A DNA stretch of 64,000 nucleotides from Candidatus Kuenenia stuttgartensis (GTDB lineage Bacteria; Planctomycetota; Planctomycetia; Gemmatales; Gemmataceae), in contig CAMDHK010000002.1 in assembly GCA_945897965.1 (NCBI GenBank), forward strand, positions 19,732-83,731, read 5' to 3'. The notes under the pieces are model-generated. The model saw nothing but the letters and a program-made list of their open reading frames with translations. It did no database searches and was not told the DNA's origin. The translations under genes were made by a program, and so were the position numbers. How positions within the stretch are numbered: the stretch's first letter is position 1; each line of letters starts with the position of its first letter. Below are positions 38,863 to 48,649 of this stretch, in pieces.

Positions 38863-39882
38863 TTAGCTATTGGTTGACAATTTTAGTTTAGATCGTACTT
38901 CTGCCAGAATTTTTCTGGTCAGATCATCCGGTGCAATTCCGTCTGCTTGTGCAGTAAAAGAAGGAAGCAGCCTGTGCCTGAGTACTGGGTAAGCTACGGT
39001 TTCAATATCTTCGATGGTAACATGAGGTCTGCCATGTAGTGCGGCTCGTGCTCTGCCAGCAAGAACCAAACTGATGCTAGCTCTTGGGCCAGCGCCCCAT
39101 TGAATCCATTTTGAAGCAAAAGATGCAGCTTCTTCGGTGTTTGGTCTGGTAGCACGGGTTATTTTTCTTGCAAATTCAAGCGCGGTATCTGAAACAAGTA
39201 TTTGCTTGGTGATCTTTTGCAATTGTTCAATTTCATTGCCATCAAGAACCGTGTTAATTGTTTCTGCATCCAAGGCGCTTCTGCGCATGATTTCGTCTTC
39301 TTCGGTATCGGTGGGATAACCCACTTGGATTAAAAACAAGAATCGATCGAGTTGGGCCTCTGGAAGGGGGTAAGTACCTTCTTGTTCAATGGGGTTTTGG
39401 GTTGCAAGTACAAAGAAAGGTGAAGGCAGAGTGTGATCTGCACCGCCCACGGTTACTTTTCTTTCTTGCATTGCTTCTAAAAGAGCAGCTTGGGTTTTTG
39501 GTGGTGTGCGGTTAATTTCATCTGCGAGAACTAAGTTTGAAAAAATAGGCCCTTGAAGAAATTTGAAAGCGCGCTGCCTAGTTACAGGGTCGTCCTGAAT
39601 AACTTCGGTTCCAGTTATATCTGAAGGCATCAGGTCGGGGGTGAATTGAATTCGTTTGAATCCTAGGTGCAAAGCTTTTGCAAGAGTGGAAACCATCAAG
39701 GTTTTTGCCAACCCGGGCACGCCAACAAGCAGGGCATGACCTTTGGCAAGAATTGCGAGCAACAGTTGTTCAATAACTGCATCCTGCCCAACAACAATCT
39801 TGGCAACTTCTTTGCGAAGAGTCGTGCATTTGGCGCCAAAGCGTTCCAATGCTGCAAAATCAACTTGATTATTATGGCTCAT
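38863..39882 (-). CDS. moxR: MoxR family AAA+ ATPase
   Basis: GHALLVGVPGLAKTLM, RIQFTPDLMPSDITGTEV, LADEINRTPPKTQAALLEAMQE, FVLATQNPIEQEGTYPLPEAQLDRF. Confidence 0.95.
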   Translation of the reverse strand: MSHNNQVDFAALERFGAKCTTLRKEVAKIVVGQDAVIEQLLLAILAKGHALLVGVPGLAKTLMVSTLAKALHLGFKRIQFTPDLMPSDITGTEVIQDDPVTRQRAFKFLQGPIFSNLVLADEINRTPPKTQAALLEAMQERKVTVGGADHTLPSPFFVLATQNPIEQEGTYPLPEAQLDRFLFLIQVGYPTDTEEDEIMRRSALDAETINTVLDGNEIEQLQKITKQILVSDTALEFARKITRATRPNTEEAASFASKWIQWGAGPRASISLVLAGRARAALHGRPHVTIEDIETVAYPVLRHRLLPSFTAQADGIAPDDLTRKILAEVRSKLKLSTNS

Positions 39883-40089
39883 TGCTCATCATCTCGGTTT
39901 GTGAATTTCAAAACACACGCATGGAAGGAACACCCATTTCATGGCAGGAAAAACCATGGTAGCAATGGCATTTAGAAGGTAAAGCTAAAAGTTATTAAAG
40001 TGGTCGTTTTTTTGTGAAATTCGATAGTCCAAGCTAATCTTAGCTTGTTTGCTCATGTTTAATAATACTTTTTTATTCACCTTTTAATG

Positions 40090-41478
40090 TTATTTGGCTA
40101 CATTACCAGTGAGGTGCCTAAGCGCATCTTCAATTTTCGGATAACGGAACTCGAATTTATGATCGAATAATTTCTTTGGATCAACTCTGGTGCTACTTAG
40201 CAATAAATCTTGGGCTTTCTGGCCCATGAATAATTTTAAAAGAGATGAAGGCACGGGTAGGAATGCTTTTTGATTAAATACTTTTTCAAGTGCGCAGATG
40301 AATTCGTTATTAGTTACGGGGTTGGGAGCTACAAAATTAACTGGCCCACACACTTTTTCGTTTTGCATGCAAAATCGTATTGCCCCCAATAAATCATCCA
40401 TTGCAATCCAACTCATGTAAGCAGAAGAGGCTTTTCCCCAGTATGCCCCCATACGCATTTTAAACGGGATTAAAAGTTCTTTTAACGCTCCACCCGCAGG
40501 GCTTAAAACTATACCAAAGCGCATATTTACAACTCTGATTCCAGATTTTGTCGCGCTTTCGGTTGCGCCTTCCCATTCCTCTGCCACTTCGGTGAGGAAG
40601 CCTTTGCCATGGGCGGAGTTTTCGTCAAGGAGTTCATCTTTTCGGTCGCCATAGATGCCTGTTCCTGAGGCGCAGAGCAAAACCTTGGGCGGATTCTTCA
40701 AACCGGAAAGAACTTTGCTTAACGAAGTTGTGCTAAGAACCCTACTGTCGCGAATGCGCTTTTTTTTTGCATTTGTCCACAGTCCCCCTGCAATGCTTTC
40801 GCCTGCCAGATGAATTACAGCGTCTGCATTTTCAAAAATTTCTGGAGAGGGATCTCCTAGATTCGGATCCCACGATGCGCTGTTCTTGGTGTTATCTTTT
40901 TTGCGGCCTACTTTGCTAACGGAAAGTCCGATTGAATCAAGATAAGCGCAGAGATTGGTTCCAACGAATCCTGATGCGCCAATGACAACCACTTTTTTAA
41001 TTGGACTTTCTTTTGCCACAATGGAATCGACAAGGTCTGCGCGCATAATTGCATGGCGATAGCGGAACATTTTCTGAAGTTTTTGTTTGATCATAGCTCC
41101 ACCAAAAATTTCGCCAAGGATTCCCATGGGGAGTTTGTATTCAATGTGGTCCGTGAGTGTGGAGCTGTTCGGGGTCAGTGGTGAAACGAGATGTTCGTGC
41201 TGCCAAAATGCAAAAGGGCCTGTAATCTGGAAGTCGGTGAACGATCTGCCTTCGGTGTATTCCGTATGTTCAGCAATCCATCGTTTCCAGATGGGCCAGA
41301 TTCTGACATCGATTATAGTTCGGGCGCCTTTTTCAATGCCCTTGCTTCGCTCTATGATTCGAACTTCATCCCAAGGCGGTGACAGCCTTTCAAATGCAGA
41401 TTTGTTTTTATGCCAGTCAAAAACTTCTTTTGATGAGAAGGGGAACTCAGAACAAAACTCGAAAATATTTTTATTCAT
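40090..41478 (-). CDS. SRPBCC-domain plus TIGR01777-family NAD-dependent epimerase
   Basis: N-terminal polyketide-cyclase-like segment; VVVIGASGFVGTNLCAYL, DAVIHLAGESIAGGLWTNAKKKRIRDSRV, SGTGIYGDRKDELLDE. Confidence 0.9.
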   Translation of the reverse strand: MNKNIFEFCSEFPFSSKEVFDWHKNKSAFERLSPPWDEVRIIERSKGIEKGARTIIDVRIWPIWKRWIAEHTEYTEGRSFTDFQITGPFAFWQHEHLVSPLTPNSSTLTDHIEYKLPMGILGEIFGGAMIKQKLQKMFRYRHAIMRADLVDSIVAKESPIKKVVVIGASGFVGTNLCAYLDSIGLSVSKVGRKKDNTKNSASWDPNLGDPSPEIFENADAVIHLAGESIAGGLWTNAKKKRIRDSRVLSTTSLSKVLSGLKNPPKVLLCASGTGIYGDRKDELLDENSAHGKGFLTEVAEEWEGATESATKSGIRVVNMRFGIVLSPAGGALKELLIPFKMRMGAYWGKASSAYMSWIAMDDLLGAIRFCMQNEKVCGPVNFVAPNPVTNNEFICALEKVFNQKAFLPVPSSLLKLFMGQKAQDLLLSSTRVDPKKLFDHKFEFRYPKIEDALRHLTGNVAK

Positions 41479-41691
41479 TGTATTGTCTGCCTACATGGGA
41501 TTAAGAAGTTAAGGTGTAATTGACGTTGGTTGATTTGGCTTAAGTTTGGGCTTAGTATTTTGGCCCGATAATTTTCTAAATTACTTCTATGATAATCCAG
41601 CATTATGAAAAGCACATTCGATATTTTTGTAAAAGTGCTCGCAAGTATATTGCCGTAAATACCTGCAATAAGAAAAGATTGGGTTACTGGG

Positions 41692-41967
41692 TTAATCATT
41701 AGGGTTCTGCTCAATGGCGTAAAAGATATCGCCTGCCATAACTATCAAGGGGTGGGAAAAAATCATCCAGCAGTCGGCATTGGTTGTACCCATGAACAGG
41801 ATATCATCTTTGTTTTTAGAGGGGACTGGGTTTTTGCAAATGATAATGTGGGTATGGGGTTTCAATTCTGGTAGATGAATCTTTTCTATTTTTCGCTGCT
41901 CTGAAAAAGCGTATTTGAAGAATGGTTCGTGGTACAGTTTCAATTGTGCAATCTCTTTAGGGTTCAA
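41692..41967 (-). CDS. hypothetical small protein, 91 aa
   Basis: Complete ORF in otherwise empty stretch; no recognised family. Confidence 0.35.
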   Translation of the reverse strand: MNPKEIAQLKLYHEPFFKYAFSEQRKIEKIHLPELKPHTHIIICKNPVPSKNKDDILFMGTTNADCWMIFSHPLIVMAGDIFYAIEQNPND

Positions 41968-42190
41968 AATTAATCAGGTCTTAATCTTATTATAGTCGAA
42001 ACAAATCTCATCAATCATTCATCTTTAAGGAAGTTTTTAAATTGCTTGTTAGGTGGCAATAATTGTTTCGTCAATGATTGCAGCACTCCTGATTTTTACT
42101 TCCTACTTCAGGGCTAATAAATTTTAATGCATCCACTTTTGTGGCTGCAAGATAGTCGTAAACCCATTTACCTTTTGGGAGGATAATCTC

Positions 42191-45100
42191 ATGGCCTTTA
42201 ATATCAAAAGTATTTTCAAGGTTCGTGATTCAAAGAGAAACCGTAAGCCTGTTTCTCCTTTTTTAGAATTACTTGAGGAAAGATTAGAGTGTGCAACTCG
42301 AGTGTGGGATGGAAGTGAAATCCCTAATGGCACTGATGGTCCACCTCCTGCTTTTGGGGACCCTACATTTAGTTCATTTCTAAATAATTTAGCTAGTAAC
42401 TGGGCCCCTTCGGGTGGGCAACCTGGACTGCCCCAAAATGGTGATAGCTTACTTTTTCCCAACCTTGTAAATAGTAATCCTTCAGTTCTGGCAACACCTT
42501 TTGCGGGTGTATTTGGAAACTTAACTCGCCCTGATCCTAATGGCGGAGCCTTGCCCATCCCGATTTCTGTTAATGTTATCAATGACCTTTCCCGTGATTC
42601 GAATGGTAACATGGCGTCCTACCTTCCCGGAGGTGTCCAGTCGCTTGATTTTGTAAACAGTATCGATTTGTTTGGCTCCGGATATTACATCTTTGCTAGG
42701 GATTACCCTCAGTTTGGTCCTGCTACTGCAACGACTTCTCCCGGGCCTGTTCTCGGGTTTTATCCAACTGGCGGCGCATCTGCTAATCCGTTGAATGTTC
42801 AAACTCAAATCAATGCAGTTTACTCAGGTTCATCTGCATTGTTCCCAGATAACAATAATGCTAACTGGGTTTATATGCCTGTTAAAATAGGTCAGAGCAA
42901 TTCTGATTTTGTTTTTAATGTTGCTAATGAAGGGTCTTGGCTGGTTTTTTCGAATCGTATTAATGGCGAAATTGAAGCTAACTACACCAGTATTTCCGAT
43001 TTGAATAATAATAAAATAATCAAGCGCGGTTCTGGTGTTCTTGTATTCGATGGCAAGAATTCCTACCAAGGTGTTACTTCGGTTGAAAATGGTGTCCTGG
43101 TTGTTTCCAACGATCAAGGGTTGGGTAGTTCCGCAGTGAATGCCAATGTTGAGGTCAATGGCGGCACCTTGCGTTTGAGTTCCTCAGATTATTCTCAGAA
43201 TGCAATTGGGAACATTTACAATGGAGGTGCGCAAATTGCTAATCGCAATCTTATTCTTTTTGGTGGAGATGGTTTTGTTCCAACTCTTGGGACACCGGGA
43301 ATCAATATTGGAATTCCCCAAGGTTCTTTAGATGGCATGACCGGTTTATCTTCAGTTCCAAATCAGTGGAATGGTACTGTTACTTTGGTTGCAAATCCTT
43401 CTGCTACTCAGACCCCTGGTGCACCTAATCCCAATGGTGACGCAAGCGTTGGCCAGCAGTTTGGAAGCACGATGGAACTTAATGGCGCAATTGGGGGTTC
43501 TGCAGGGTTAAGAAAATGGGGATTGGGCACTGTAGAGCTTACTCAAGCGAATACCTTTACCGGTGATATCACCATTTTTAATGGTTTTTTAAATGCTCAA
43601 AATGATTTGGCATTGGGTACTCTGCCACAAAGTTCGTCCTTAAAACAAGTACTTGTCAGTCAGGTTCCTGCAAGCTTATTGGATCCTAATATTCCAACGC
43701 CCCAGTTTGGTGCTTTCACTATTGGTGATTCTAATGTGGGTGGGCAGTCTTATGTTTTTGGCTCGGGTTACCAGTTGGTGATTCAGGGGGGTAATGGGCC
43801 TGACCAAAATCCCGGTATACCTTTTACTAATTCCCAAAGGTTAGAAGGCCTTGGGGCTTTTCAGATTATATCGCCCTCCAGTAATCCAAACTCTGCGGAC
43901 TGGCAGGGGAATGTGGTTATTCAGGATGATGCTTCAATAGGTGGTACACCTGGGGGGACGCTAAAAATATCTGGTGATGTCTCCCTTTCTGCTGCTGATA
44001 CTTTAGAAAAAAGGGGATCGAATACTTTAACATTGTCCGCAACGAATTCTAATTTGCTTGGGAAAGTATTGGTAAGTTCCGGTAATTTGAACCTCACCAA
44101 TAGTGATTCTATTGTAAATGCCAGTTCAATTACTGTTACTCAAACTTCGGCCTCGCCTCCGGGGCTTTCTGGTGCGGGATCTCTTCAGATTGAAGGCACT
44201 GGACTTAATTTTACAAATAATATCACGGTAGGTAGTACTGGTTTTACTGGTCTGGGTGGCTTGCAAAGCATCGGCGTTAATTCTTGGTCAGGTGCTATTA
44301 CCATCGATCAAACTTCCTCTTTTGGGGCTGCAGCAGGCAGCGAGTTGCAGATATTAGGCAACATCACTCAGTCTGCGAACGCAACAACTTTGAATTCGCA
44401 GTTGATTAAAATAGGTGCTGGTACGGTTAAAATTAATGGCCCTACCACACTCACCCTTCCTGTTTCTGTGCAAGAAGGCACTTTGCTTTTGCAGAATTCT
44501 AACTCGCTTGGCTCTACTTCAGCCGGCGCTATTACTGTCTCAACCTCGGGCGCTTCCGGCCCAGCTACTCTTGCCTTGCAGGGTAACATTGCAATCTCAA
44601 ACAGATCTCTAAACCTTGATGGTAATGGTGTTGGTAATCAGGGTGCACTTCGTAGTGTCTCTGGTGATAACTCTTGGGCTGGAAACATTACTCTAGCTGG
44701 TACTTCGCTTAGTGCGGGCATTGGCGTTGATGTAGGTACACTTGCTGTTTCCGGAAAAATCGATGGTGGTTCAACTACTCTTCGAAAAGAAGGTGCTGGC
44801 ACCCTTTTAATTACGGGTTCGAATAATTCGCAATCCGCAACGGTTATTAATGGCGGTACCCTAATTCAGATTGGCTCTGACAATGTTCCAGTAACTGTTC
44901 AAAATTCTTCAACACTCATGGGGTCTGGTAAAACAGGTTCTCTTACAGTAAATACAGGCCAAACAGCCTTTTTGGCACCAGGGCTCGCTACTAATGCTAC
45001 TTCGGTTCTATCCACTGGTTCTTTAAATATTCAAAGTAATGCAGCGATTCTTTCCATTGATCTAAACGGGTTGGGCGCATCTTCCCCCGTAGCTGGTTCA

Positions 45101-47209
45101 GACTATGATCAGTTTAAAGTTCAAGGGAATGTTTCTCTTTCAGGTAGCCCCGTACTTAATCTCTCACTCAACTTTTCCCCTAATGTTATCGGAACTAAAT
45201 ACACCATTATCAATAACGATGGTGCTGATGCTGTTGTAGGTACTTTCGCGGGCCTTGCTGAAGGGTCGCTCGTTACCTCCAATAATTTTTCCTACAGGAT
45301 CTCATACGTAGGTGGCGATGGTAATGATGTTACTTTGACTGCTGTGGGGGTTGTTACCACCACCACGATTTCTTCTTCGGATATTGATAACGCTTCGATC
45401 TATGGCCAAGCCATCACCTACACCGCATCGGTAAATGGTTTGGGTGGCTCTATATCAGCAGGAACCGTTCAATTCTTTGATAATGGTTCTGCGCTTGGAT
45501 CTTCGGTTGCTGTTGTGGGTGGAAGTGCAAGTGTCAATGTTTCCACTTTAAGTGTTGCTAATTCGCCACATGTTATCACTGCCTCTTATACTGGCGTAGG
45601 GGTTATTGCTTCCAGTAATTCTACCAATTCGATTATTCATGCTGTCACTCGGGCCTCAACTTCAGTTACGGTTTCGAGCCCAGTGGCTGTTTACGGAACT
45701 GATTTGCCTTTGACTTTTACTGCGTTAGTAACTCCGCAGTTTTCAGGTGGGTCTGCCACAGGGCAGGTCTTATTTGAAATTGATGGTGTTCTTCAACCGC
45801 TGCAAACCATTAATACCGCATCCACAAATATTGCCACTGGCGCAAGGGTTGCAACTTATACAACATCGTTTTCTACGACAGGAACCCATCTCATTCGGGC
45901 TCAATTCATCGGAGATTCCAATTTCCTAGCATCTTCTTTTTCAACTGCGTATTCTCAGTCCATTCTTACCACGCATGCTACTTCTTCCCAGATTGTTTCT
46001 TCCCAAAATCCTGCCAGCAGGTTCTCGCCCATCACCTTCACCACCACGGTTGAATCAGTCAATCCTGCTGATGGAGTCCCCATCGGGAATGTGGTTTTCC
46101 TGGATAATGGTGTTGCTATTAGTGGTGAGATTCCTTTGGTCAACGGGGTGGCATCTTTTCAAACTAGTAGTTTGCCGGGGGGTAGGAGGAATATCACTGC
46201 CCAATACCTGGGCGCTCCAGATGTTTCCAACACCTTCTTTTATTCCACTGCGACTGCCAGCCTTGTTCAATCGGTTGGGGCTGCCAATAATCTAATCATC
46301 GTAGGAGCAAATGCAGGGGGTGGACCTCAGGTTAATGTTTACAACAAGATCGCCAATACGGAGGTCAGCTTTTTTGCATTTGACACTGCGTTTCGTGGCG
46401 GAGTTCGTGTTGCAGGTGGCGATATCAATGCGGATGGTATCGAAGATATCGTTGTTGCAGCAGGCCCGGGTGGCGGCCCAAATGTTAAAGTTTATAGCGG
46501 CGTTGACTATTCTGAAATCCGCAACTTCTTTGCATACGCTCCGCAGTTCTCCAGTGGTATTTTCGTCGCTTGTGGCGATGTAAATGGTGATGGCTATGCA
46601 GATATTATCACAGGTGCAGGGGCAGGGGGCGGTCCTCATGTTCAGGTTTTTAGTGGCTTGAATAACTCGATTATTGCAAGTTATTTTGCTTATAGCACCG
46701 CTTTTACTGGTGGTATCTCGGTTGCTTCTGGTGATCTTAATGCCGATGGTTATTCTGATGTAATCACCGGCGCAGGGGCAGGGGGCGGGCCTCATGTTTT
46801 AGGGCTTAGTGGTCAGGCCCTTATCGTAGGTCAGCAAGTTGCTTTGGCTAATTTCTTTGCTTTTGATCCAGGTGTTACCAGAGGTATTTTTGTTGCTTCG
46901 GGTGATTTTGATAATAATGGTTCTGCGGATATCATGGTTGCTGCTGGTCCGGGTGGCGGACCTCATGTTAAAGTTTTTAACTCCTTTGGCACCGCAACTC
47001 TCGATTCTTTCTTTGCCTACCCTGTGGAATTCTCTGGTGGTGTTACGGTTGGCGCTGTAGATGTTAATGGTAATGGAACCCTTGATGTAATTACCGCGCC
47101 CTATACTAATGCCCCATCGGAAATCAAAGTTTTTGATCACCTATTTGGGGCAATTGACGATTTCTTTGCTTTCCCTGTTGGCTTTACTGGTGGCGCCTTT
47201 GTTGGTTAA
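42191..47209 (+). CDS. large surface protein: planctomycete LE-x-RL N-terminus, autotransporter-associated beta-strand repeats, Ig-like repeats, C-terminal FG-GAP-like repeats
   Basis: PFLELLEERLE; repeated KxGxGTLxLTGxNxxxGxxxxxxG units; Ig-like STTTISSSDIDNASIYGQAITYTASV...; DxNxDGxxDI repeats; GGAGGA RBS. Confidence 0.9.
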   Translation: MAFNIKSIFKVRDSKRNRKPVSPFLELLEERLECATRVWDGSEIPNGTDGPPPAFGDPTFSSFLNNLASNWAPSGGQPGLPQNGDSLLFPNLVNSNPSVLATPFAGVFGNLTRPDPNGGALPIPISVNVINDLSRDSNGNMASYLPGGVQSLDFVNSIDLFGSGYYIFARDYPQFGPATATTSPGPVLGFYPTGGASANPLNVQTQINAVYSGSSALFPDNNNANWVYMPVKIGQSNSDFVFNVANEGSWLVFSNRINGEIEANYTSISDLNNNKIIKRGSGVLVFDGKNSYQGVTSVENGVLVVSNDQGLGSSAVNANVEVNGGTLRLSSSDYSQNAIGNIYNGGAQIANRNLILFGGDGFVPTLGTPGINIGIPQGSLDGMTGLSSVPNQWNGTVTLVANPSATQTPGAPNPNGDASVGQQFGSTMELNGAIGGSAGLRKWGLGTVELTQANTFTGDITIFNGFLNAQNDLALGTLPQSSSLKQVLVSQVPASLLDPNIPTPQFGAFTIGDSNVGGQSYVFGSGYQLVIQGGNGPDQNPGIPFTNSQRLEGLGAFQIISPSSNPNSADWQGNVVIQDDASIGGTPGGTLKISGDVSLSAADTLEKRGSNTLTLSATNSNLLGKVLVSSGNLNLTNSDSIVNASSITVTQTSASPPGLSGAGSLQIEGTGLNFTNNITVGSTGFTGLGGLQSIGVNSWSGAITIDQTSSFGAAAGSELQILGNITQSANATTLNSQLIKIGAGTVKINGPTTLTLPVSVQEGTLLLQNSNSLGSTSAGAITVSTSGASGPATLALQGNIAISNRSLNLDGNGVGNQGALRSVSGDNSWAGNITLAGTSLSAGIGVDVGTLAVSGKIDGGSTTLRKEGAGTLLITGSNNSQSATVINGGTLIQIGSDNVPVTVQNSSTLMGSGKTGSLTVNTGQTAFLAPGLATNATSVLSTGSLNIQSNAAILSIDLNGLGASSPVAGSDYDQFKVQGNVSLSGSPVLNLSLNFSPNVIGTKYTIINNDGADAVVGTFAGLAEGSLVTSNNFSYRISYVGGDGNDVTLTAVGVVTTTTISSSDIDNASIYGQAITYTASVNGLGGSISAGTVQFFDNGSALGSSVAVVGGSASVNVSTLSVANSPHVITASYTGVGVIASSNSTNSIIHAVTRASTSVTVSSPVAVYGTDLPLTFTALVTPQFSGGSATGQVLFEIDGVLQPLQTINTASTNIATGARVATYTTSFSTTGTHLIRAQFIGDSNFLASSFSTAYSQSILTTHATSSQIVSSQNPASRFSPITFTTTVESVNPADGVPIGNVVFLDNGVAISGEIPLVNGVASFQTSSLPGGRRNITAQYLGAPDVSNTFFYSTATASLVQSVGAANNLIIVGANAGGGPQVNVYNKIANTEVSFFAFDTAFRGGVRVAGGDINADGIEDIVVAAGPGGGPNVKVYSGVDYSEIRNFFAYAPQFSSGIFVACGDVNGDGYADIITGAGAGGGPHVQVFSGLNNSIIASYFAYSTAFTGGISVASGDLNADGYSDVITGAGAGGGPHVLGLSGQALIVGQQVALANFFAFDPGVTRGIFVASGDFDNNGSADIMVAAGPGGGPHVKVFNSFGTATLDSFFAYPVEFSGGVTVGAVDVNGNGTLDVITAPYTNAPSEIKVFDHLFGAIDDFFAFPVGFTGGAFVG
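46300..47205 (+). repeat. FG-GAP/VCBS-like repeats inside the preceding CDS
   Basis: DINADGIEDI, DVNGDGYADI, DLNADGYSDV, DFDNNGSADI, DVNGNGTLDV with recurring GAGAGGGPHV. Confidence 0.85.
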
Positions 47210-47249
47210 AATCAACTTTATTTTGCTTTGATTCTCTTGATTCTTCTAT

Positions 47250-47300
47250 CTCAATCCTTCATGATGTGAAAGTTCACAATCATTATTCAGAAGGATTGAG
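47250..47300 (+). promoter_or_regulatory. 5' hairpin sequestering the ribosome-binding site of the downstream PQQ-like gene
   Basis: CTCAATCCTTC (47250-47260) pairs with GAAGGATTGAG (47290-47300); inner ATGATGTGAA/TTCAC-A-ATCAT stem; AAGGA RBS lies in the 3' arm, ATG at 47303. Confidence 0.5.
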
Positions 47301-47302
47301 CC

Positions 47303-48619
47303 ATGAAGACTCGTTTGCTAATTTGCTTAGTAATTTTTGTTTGCTTTGGTGCTTCTTTTGCAAAGGCAGAAGAATGGCCACAGTGGCTTGGGCCGACAAG
47401 AAACTCTGTCTGGAATGAAAAAGGAATTATCAGGCAGTTCCCCAAAGATGGGCCCAAAGTACTTTGGAAGAGCAAAGTATCGGGCGGATTTTCTGGCCCC
47501 GCTGTTGCAGGCAATAAAGTTTTTGTCCCAGACTTTGTCGTTAAATCTGGCGATAGCACCAACGATTTTAACAAGCGTGATGAACGCTCAGGCAATGAAA
47601 GGCTTCTTTGTTTTGATGCCAAATCTGGTGATCTTCTTTGGAAATATGAATACCCTGTCGTTTATAAAATCTCTTATGCCTCCGGCCCACGGGTGACCCC
47701 TTCCGTTGTTGATGGCAAAGTTTATGGCTTGGGCGCTGAAGGCAATTTCTTCTGCCTAGATGTTAATACTGGTAAGCCTATTTGGACCAAAGATTTCAAG
47801 AAAGATTATAGTGCGCCCACCCCTCTTTGGGGCTTTTGTGGCCATCCATTAATTAAAGGTGATTTGGTTTATTGTCTCGTTGGTGGCGAAGGTAGTGTTG
47901 CTGTCGCCTTCAATAAAGATACAGGCAAAGAAGTTTGGAAGGCGCTATCTGCATCTGAATTGGGTTACTGCCCACCCACCCTGATCAATGCGGCGGGTGT
48001 TGACCAACTTTTAATCTGGGATGCGGACAAACTTAACAGTCTTGAACTTGCCTCTGGTAAGGTTTATTGGTCGCTTCCTTTGAAGCCTAATTATGGAATG
48101 TCAGTTTCTGCCCCGGTCAAAGATGGCGACTTACTTTACGCAGGTGGGATTGGCAGCATTGGTGCTGGGTTCAAGCTTTCTTCCGATAAACCTGGTGCCT
48201 CCATACTTTGGCAGGGTACTCGTGAATCTGCTCTTTACCCCTGTAATAGCACGCCTTTTGCAGATAATGGTGTTGTTTATGGCACGGATTGCCATCAAGG
48301 TTGGCTTGGTGCTTTCAAGATGCTATCAGGCGAAAGGCTTTGGACTGATTTCAAGCCTACCACTGGCAAGCGAACTACTCATGGCACAGCTTTTTTGGTA
48401 AAAAATTACGATCATTTTTATCTTGCTTCCGAGACTGGGGATTTGATTTGCGCTAAGGTTTCTCCCAAAGGTTATGAAGAAATCAGCAGGGCGAATCTTC
48501 TAAAACCTACCAACGCAGCTTTCAATCGTGATGTGCTTTGGTCGCATCCTGCATTCGCAAACAAGTGCATTTATTGGCGCAATGATGCAGAGCTTATTTG
48601 TGTTTCCCTTGCTGAATAG
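47303..48619 (+). CDS. secreted PQQ-like beta-propeller repeat protein
   Basis: Signal peptide MKTRLLICLVIFVCFGASFAKA; WPQWLGPTRNSVWNEKGI; LLCFDAKSGDLLWKYEYP; VNTGKPIWTKDF; NKDTGKEVWKA. Confidence 0.92.
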   Translation: MKTRLLICLVIFVCFGASFAKAEEWPQWLGPTRNSVWNEKGIIRQFPKDGPKVLWKSKVSGGFSGPAVAGNKVFVPDFVVKSGDSTNDFNKRDERSGNERLLCFDAKSGDLLWKYEYPVVYKISYASGPRVTPSVVDGKVYGLGAEGNFFCLDVNTGKPIWTKDFKKDYSAPTPLWGFCGHPLIKGDLVYCLVGGEGSVAVAFNKDTGKEVWKALSASELGYCPPTLINAAGVDQLLIWDADKLNSLELASGKVYWSLPLKPNYGMSVSAPVKDGDLLYAGGIGSIGAGFKLSSDKPGASILWQGTRESALYPCNSTPFADNGVVYGTDCHQGWLGAFKMLSGERLWTDFKPTTGKRTTHGTAFLVKNYDHFYLASETGDLICAKVSPKGYEEISRANLLKPTNAAFNRDVLWSHPAFANKCIYWRNDAELICVSLAE

Positions 48620-48649
48620 TGATGTTTCATTCTAGGTTGATTGCATCCT

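Noticed and set aside
41475-41714. 79-aa minus-strand ORF
   Set aside because: Overlaps neighbours, no recognisable features, likely spurious.
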